This document shows, piece after piece, positions 6,312-9,612 of a DNA stretch of 9,612 nt (positions are counted from its first letter, which is position 1; every line of letters begins with the position of its first letter). This stretch comes from Myxococcales bacterium (GTDB lineage Bacteria; Myxococcota; Polyangia; Fen-1088): assembly GCA_003153875.1 (NCBI GenBank), contig PMBY01000290.1:1-9612 (forward strand), read 5' to 3'. The position numbers and the translations under genes were made by a program. Below the pieces are notes generated by a model, which worked only from the letters and a program-made list of their open reading frames with translations, had not been told where the DNA came from and made no database searches.

Positions 6312-7169
6312 CTAGAAACTTCCGGACAAGGTAACCGTCCCTGGACCAAGGGAAATCGCCGGCGCGTCTGGGTCGTCGCGCCCCCAGATCAAGAGAGCCA
6401 CACCGCCCACAAGCGCCGCGACTCCACCCCCCACAAAGCCCCAGCCAGGGGTCGCGGTGGAACGCTTGAAGGGGCAAACCCCGCCGCCACAGCTCGGATC
6501 GGAATCGCCGTCCACTGCCAGATAGTACCCCCCAAAACCGAGTAGCACCGCCGCACCCGCGGTCAGGCCCAACCCGAGCAGAGGCAACGGTTGCCGCCAG
6601 AAAGATCGGCCGGCCTTGGCCGGAGACGGGGCCGCCTTCGCCTCTGTCAAATCGGAACGAGCTGGCGTGACAGGAACCGCCTGGGAGGGAAGCGCCTCAG
6701 CGCTGCCCTGCTCGCGCACCACGCGCGTCCACAGCGCGGCGGAGCGATCCTTCACCGCCCGATAGAAATCTCTGGCCGAGCAGATCTCGCATTCCTTGGC
6801 ATCGCTGCCCAGGATGCGCCCCGTCTCGCCATCGCGCAGGTCAAGGCGCAGGTTGTATGACTCGTTCACGTAGCTGCCCTGAATTTCCAGGATGTGACTC
6901 GCCCCCGCCTGCCGACCCAGCTCGGCCAGGCAGGACGGGATGTTGCAATCGTCGAGCGAGGACTTGACCTGGCCCTGCGGCACGACCTCGACACCCAGCG
7001 CACGCAAGGCCGCCTCCGCCGAGGCCCGCACCTCTTGCCGGACGTCCCGCGCGCCGCCCGCCATCTCCAACAGCACCACCCGCGGCGCCGCCACAGCCCG
7101 CCCCCCCCAGACGGCGGCCAGAACCGCGATCAGGATTCCCGAAAAACCAGGACGCAGCATGCCCCCCAT
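6312..7169 (-). CDS. Unrecognised secreted or membrane-anchored protein with two C-terminal membrane segments
   Basis: I do not recognise a specific function. From the ATG at 7169 the protein is 285 residues; an ATG three codons later (7160) is equally possible, and the frame stays open to 7238. Residues 5-28 form a signal peptide ending RAVAA. An N-terminal domain (about 30-150) has alternating strands and helices, with a cysteine pair in DDCNIPSC (C75, C80), then GASHILEIQGSY, 'YNLRLDLRDGETG', and a CEIC motif (C127, C130). This recalls TolB-N/CsgG-like domains seen in myxobacterial envelope proteins, which is a tentative comparison. A Pro/Ala-rich linker (about 155-185) leads to a hydrophobic segment at about 194-217, a short loop with C227 and C232, and a second hydrophobic segment at about 243-262. 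The C-terminus ends TVTLSGSF. It lies 73 bp downstream of purF and converges on the Nudix gene with 25 bp between the stops. It is probably an envelope protein. Confidence 0.75.
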   Translation of the reverse strand: MGGMLRPGFSGILIAVLAAVWGGRAVAAPRVVLLEMAGGARDVRQEVRASAEAALRALGVEVVPQGQVKSSLDDCNIPSCLAELGRQAGASHILEIQGSYVNESYNLRLDLRDGETGRILGSDAKECEICSARDFYRAVKDRSAALWTRVVREQGSAEALPSQAVPVTPARSDLTEAKAAPSPAKAGRSFWRQPLPLLGLGLTAGAAVLLGFGGYYLAVDGDSDPSCGGGVCPFKRSTATPGWGFVGGGVAALVGGVALLIWGRDDPDAPAISLGPGTVTLSGSF

Positions 7170-7242
7170 GTTGAGGATCTGCGCGACGGAGTCAAGAGGC
7201 CTCCGACCTGACCGCCCCGCCCGCCCACTAGACCGCAATCCC

Positions 7243-8640
7243 CTACGCTGATATCAACCGCAATTGGCGGCAGTGCGCCGGGGGCGCGACGGCGATGGGG
7301 TAGGTATTGGAAAAGCAACCGTCGCACAACCCGCTATGTTCGTCCGTACTTCCCGCGCAGTTGATCGAGGCACGCAAGCCGCCCAGTGACAGGTAGCCGA
7401 GGCTGTCGGCGCCCACGAAACGGCAGATCTCCTCCACGCTGTGCGAGCTGGCGATCAGCTTGTCGCGGTCCGGGGTATCGATGCCGTAGTGACAGGGCCC
7501 CACCGTGGGCGGCGAACTGATGCGCAGGTGCACCTCGCGCGCACCCGCCCCACGGATCATGCCAATGATCTTGCTAGAGGTGGTGCCGCGCACGATGGAA
7601 TCGTCGACCACGACCACCCGCTTTCCCGCCAGAACCTCGCGCACCGGCGACAGCTTGAGCTTCACGCCGAAGTGACGAATCGACTCGGACGGCTCGATGA
7701 AGGTGCGCCCCACGTAGTGCGAACGCATCAGACCCTGACCGAACGGGACGTTGCTCTCGCGCGCGTAGCCAATCGCCGCTGCCGTGCCCGAGTCGGGAAC
7801 CGGGATGACCACGTCGGCGGGCACCGGGTGTTCCACCGCCAGACGGCGACCCATCCGTTCGCGGGCTTGGTACACCGACTGACCCGCCATGGTGGAATCG
7901 GGCCGCGCGAAGTAAACCCATTCGAAAATGCAGCGGTAGGGCTTTTCCGGCTTGAAAGGAAACACCCTGCGCATGCCGTCTTTGTCGAAGACCAGCATCT
8001 CCCCTGGCTCGATGTCGCGCACGAAGCTGGCCTCGATGAGATCAAAGGCGCAGGTTTCCGAAGCCACCACCCAGCCCTTCTTGTTGTGCTTGCCAAGGGA
8101 AAGCGGACGGATGCCCATCGGATCGCGCGCGACGATCATCATGGATTCGGACAGGAAGGCCAACGAATAGGCTCCGTGCACGGATCGCAAGGCGTCCACC
8201 ACACGGTCGGGCAGCGACCCTTCGCGCGAGCGCGCGATGAGGTGCAGGATGACCTCCGTGTCGCTGGTGGTCTGGAAAATCGAACCATCGTCCTCCAAAT
8301 GCGCCCGCACCTCGGCGGCATCGACCAAATTGCCGTTGTGGGCAATGGCCAGCGAGCCACCCGAGTAGTCGACCGCGATGGGCTGCGCGTTCTTTGACGC
8401 CGAATCGCCGGTGGTCGAATAGCGCACGTGGCCGATGGCTGACGAACCAGGCAAGCGTCGCAGCCTGTCCTGGGTGAAGATCTCTCCCACGTGCCCCATC
8501 TCGCGCACCCAGCGCAGCCGCTCGCCGTCGCTGGACACGATGCCCGCGGACTCCTGGCCCCGGTGCTGCAGGGCGTGCAATCCAAGGTACGCCAAATTGG
8601 CCGCTTCTGGATGGCCGTAGATTCCGATCACGCCGCACAT
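7243..8640 (-). CDS. purF: Amidophosphoribosyltransferase (PurF), Fe-S type
   Basis: PurF catalyses the first committed step of purine synthesis, making 5-phosphoribosylamine from PRPP and glutamine. The 465-residue protein starts MCGVIGIYG, so removal of Met exposes the nucleophile Cys2 directly; there is no long propeptide as in the B. subtilis enzyme. The glutaminase domain (to about 235) has LQHRGQES (24-31), GHVRYSTTG (70-78) and AHNGNLVD (100-107). The phosphoribosyltransferase domain has the PRPP loop [13 protein letters not shown] (342-354). Cysteines C237, C383, C439 and C442 match almost exactly the 4Fe-4S ligand positions of the B. subtilis enzyme (236, 382, 437, 440), so this is the oxygen-sensitive Fe-S class and not the E. 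coli class. No other pur gene is adjacent. The preceding 326 bp contains no purine riboswitch that I can recognise, and there is no good Shine-Dalgarno sequence before the ATG. Confidence 0.97.
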   Translation of the reverse strand: MCGVIGIYGHPEAANLAYLGLHALQHRGQESAGIVSSDGERLRWVREMGHVGEIFTQDRLRRLPGSSAIGHVRYSTTGDSASKNAQPIAVDYSGGSLAIAHNGNLVDAAEVRAHLEDDGSIFQTTSDTEVILHLIARSREGSLPDRVVDALRSVHGAYSLAFLSESMMIVARDPMGIRPLSLGKHNKKGWVVASETCAFDLIEASFVRDIEPGEMLVFDKDGMRRVFPFKPEKPYRCIFEWVYFARPDSTMAGQSVYQARERMGRRLAVEHPVPADVVIPVPDSGTAAAIGYARESNVPFGQGLMRSHYVGRTFIEPSESIRHFGVKLKLSPVREVLAGKRVVVVDDSIVRGTTSSKIIGMIRGAGAREVHLRISSPPTVGPCHYGIDTPDRDKLIASSHSVEEICRFVGADSLGYLSLGGLRASINCAGSTDEHSGLCDGCFSNTYPIAVAPPAHCRQLRLISA

Positions 8641-8731
8641 GGGCGAAGGAAAGGTACCACACCCCCGGCGAAATGCACCTCAGACTCGAGCGCAGTAGGC
8701 CGAAGTCGTGGCCGTGGCGACGGCTAGCGGG

Positions 8732-8951
8732 TCGCGGGTCGCGTGAGGGTGAGCGAGTTCGTGAGCGGTACGCGGGAGGCGGAAAGCGTGCCGCGGATCT
8801 CTCACCCCTGGGGGCTTCGGGACGGACAGCCCACCCTGACCACCCCTCGCGCTTCGCGCTCGCCCGTCACGCTCACGCAGATCGCCTAAGCTGGCCGCTA
8901 CACGCTGGTCGCCCACGCTACCGCTCACGCCCTCGCCCACGCGACCCGCGA
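8732..8951. repeat. Imperfect long inverted repeat in the bactofilin-purF gap
   Basis: The 326 bp between purF and the bactofilin gene (8641-8966) holds no recognisable gene. Its main structure is a nested inverted repeat. Outer arms of 14 bp are perfect: TCGCGGGTCGCGTG at 8732-8745 and its complement at 8938-8951. Inner arms of 11 bp are also perfect: CGTGAGCGGTA at 8760-8770 and its complement at 8919-8929. The sequence between the arm pairs is partly complementary, and a related CGTCACGCTCACG motif occurs at 8865-8877. The whole could fold into a hairpin of about 220 nt in RNA or a cruciform in DNA. It resembles a degenerate miniature element or REP-type pair, but it differs in sequence from the repeat at 261-408. 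On the purF side it may act as part of the 5' leader or as a barrier between the bactofilin transcript and purF, which is inference. Confidence 0.6.
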
Positions 8952-8966
8952 GCCGTGATCGGCGGG

Positions 8967-9563
8967 CTAGCGCCGGCGAATCTTCTTCTTGGCCCAGGCC
9001 GGTGCCATGCCGCCCATGGCCCCGGCCACGCGTGGAAAGGCAGGCGGCGAGGCAGAAGCAGCCGCGCCAGCGACAGCCGGCGTCGCGGAACGTGCGGCAG
9101 GCGCGACAGGAGCCACTGCCTTGACGGCAACGACCGCCTTGCCAGGCATGGCCATGCGTGGCGGTGCGGGACGGAGCGCTGACTTCTCGCTGGCGGCCGG
9201 GCGCTGGGCAGCGCGCGAGCTCACCGCAGCTCGTGCGGCCGCGATGTCGCCCATGTCCACGCGGCCACGGTATGCGGCACCGGCTTCCATCATCACGCGC
9301 GGAGACGCCAGATCGCCCACCACGCGCGCCGTCGACATCAGTTTCACACTCTCGGAGGCTACGATGGCGCCGACCACCGTGCCGGAAACCACGATCTGGC
9401 GGACATCCACGTCGGCCTGGACCGTGGCCCCCTTCTCGACGGTGAGATTCTGCGTGAGTTGCACCCTGCCGTCGATGCGACCGCGGACAATGAGATCCTC
9501 GTCGCCGCGTACCTCGCCCGAGATTCGTGTGTCGGGCCCAATGACAGTTTCTTTGTCAGCCAT
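8967..9563 (-). CDS. Bactofilin with Ala/Pro-rich tail and basic C-terminus
   Basis: Bactofilins are small cytoskeletal proteins that polymerise through a right-handed beta-helix; in different bacteria they shape cells, place envelope enzymes or organise chromosome segregation. Residues about 6-105 form the bactofilin (DUF583) domain: 'TVIGPDTRISGEV', DEDLIVRGRIDGRV, then beta-strand repeats rich in Val, Gly and Ala, closing with GAAYRGRVDMGD. Residues about 106-190 are an Ala/Pro-rich, probably disordered tail, and the protein ends AKKKIRRR, a basic patch that could bind membrane, DNA or a partner. There is no signal peptide or membrane segment. The ATG at 9563-9561 has only a weak TAGGCG-type site before it. 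It begins 9 nt after the stop of an upstream gene that appears to be another bactofilin, so this is a tandem bactofilin cluster as known from myxobacteria. I cannot assign it to a named Myxococcus bactofilin. Confidence 0.9.
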   Translation of the reverse strand: MADKETVIGPDTRISGEVRGDEDLIVRGRIDGRVQLTQNLTVEKGATVQADVDVRQIVVSGTVVGAIVASESVKLMSTARVVGDLASPRVMMEAGAAYRGRVDMGDIAAARAAVSSRAAQRPAASEKSALRPAPPRMAMPGKAVVAVKAVAPVAPAARSATPAVAGAAASASPPAFPRVAGAMGGMAPAWAKKKIRRR

Positions 9564-9572
9564 GGTGCGCGC

Positions 9573-9612
9573 CTACACGTCCATGTCCACGTTGCCCTTG
9601 AACCCGGCACCG
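9573..9612 (-). CDS. C-terminal end of a probable second bactofilin (cut by window edge)
   Basis: Only the last 12 codons and the TAG stop are visible (GAGFKGNVDMDV). This closely resembles the end of the bactofilin domain in the next gene (GAAYRGRVDMGD) and the usual bactofilin motif GAxFxGxxDM, so the upstream gene is probably a short bactofilin without a long tail. The stop is 9 nt before the downstream bactofilin ATG, which suggests one transcript. The assignment rests on a very short stretch. Confidence 0.6.
   Translation of the reverse strand, partial: GAGFKGNVDMDV

Noticed and set aside
6287..6350. Bidirectional terminator between the converging Nudix and unknown genes
   Set aside because: Only a short GGTCCA/TGGACC pairing is seen, partly inside the coding sequence, with no T-run; it is not strong enough to call.
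7190..7195. TTGACT on the minus strand as a -35 box for the unknown envelope protein
   Set aside because: A 17-bp spacer would place the -10 box over the start codon, and the bases there (AACATG) do not resemble a -10.
7441..8397. 318-codon plus-strand open frame opposite purF
   Set aside because: It is antisense to an unmistakable purF; the His/Arg-rich translation is typical of a mirror frame.
8641..8966. Purine riboswitch or small gene ahead of purF
   Set aside because: No conserved purine-aptamer core is recognisable, and the open frames there (for example 8680-8940 minus) give Arg/Gly/Ser-rich translations without any domain or start signal.

Overview
The window looks like chromosomal housekeeping DNA from a G+C-rich bacterium, most likely a myxobacterium or another member of the former Deltaproteobacteria (Myxococcota). 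This placement is inferred from tandem bactofilins, a Fe-S type PurF, a secreted protein with two membrane segments in a style I associate with myxobacterial genomes, and Complex I proteins with 'RPPCF' and 'GECDR' motifs. There is no rRNA, tRNA, CRISPR array, transposase or phage gene. Ribosome binding sites are weak for most genes.

Positions 1-4747 (minus strand) hold the promoter-proximal part of a respiratory Complex I (NADH:quinone oxidoreductase) operon, transcribed right to left as nuoA-nuoB-nuoC-nuoD-nuoG-nuoH. nuoH runs off the left edge. nuoA to nuoG are packed with gaps of 3-14 nt or a one-base overlap. nuoE and nuoF, usually found between nuoD and nuoG, are absent here. nuoG encodes an unusually short protein that keeps all its Fe-S ligand motifs. 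The only large gap in the operon (about 210 bp, nuoG to nuoH) is filled by a REPIN-like pair of inverted 34-bp palindromic repeats.

Positions 4748-6286 (plus strand) are divergent from nuoA. They encode an exported DsbA/thioredoxin-fold protein with an extra N-terminal cysteine-containing domain, followed 2 nt later by a Nudix hydrolase of the ADP-ribose pyrophosphatase type. A good -35/-10 pair lies so close to the dsbA-like ATG that the message may be leaderless.

Positions 6312-9612 (minus strand) contain, in transcription order, the last codons of one bactofilin, a complete second bactofilin, a 326-bp non-coding stretch with a large imperfect inverted repeat, purF (first committed step of purine synthesis), and an unrecognised secreted or membrane-anchored protein that converges on the Nudix gene. 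I see no clearly new multi-gene system. The points that deserve a second look are the nuo operon layout, the two inverted-repeat intergenic elements, the two-domain Dsb protein and the unknown two-membrane-segment protein.
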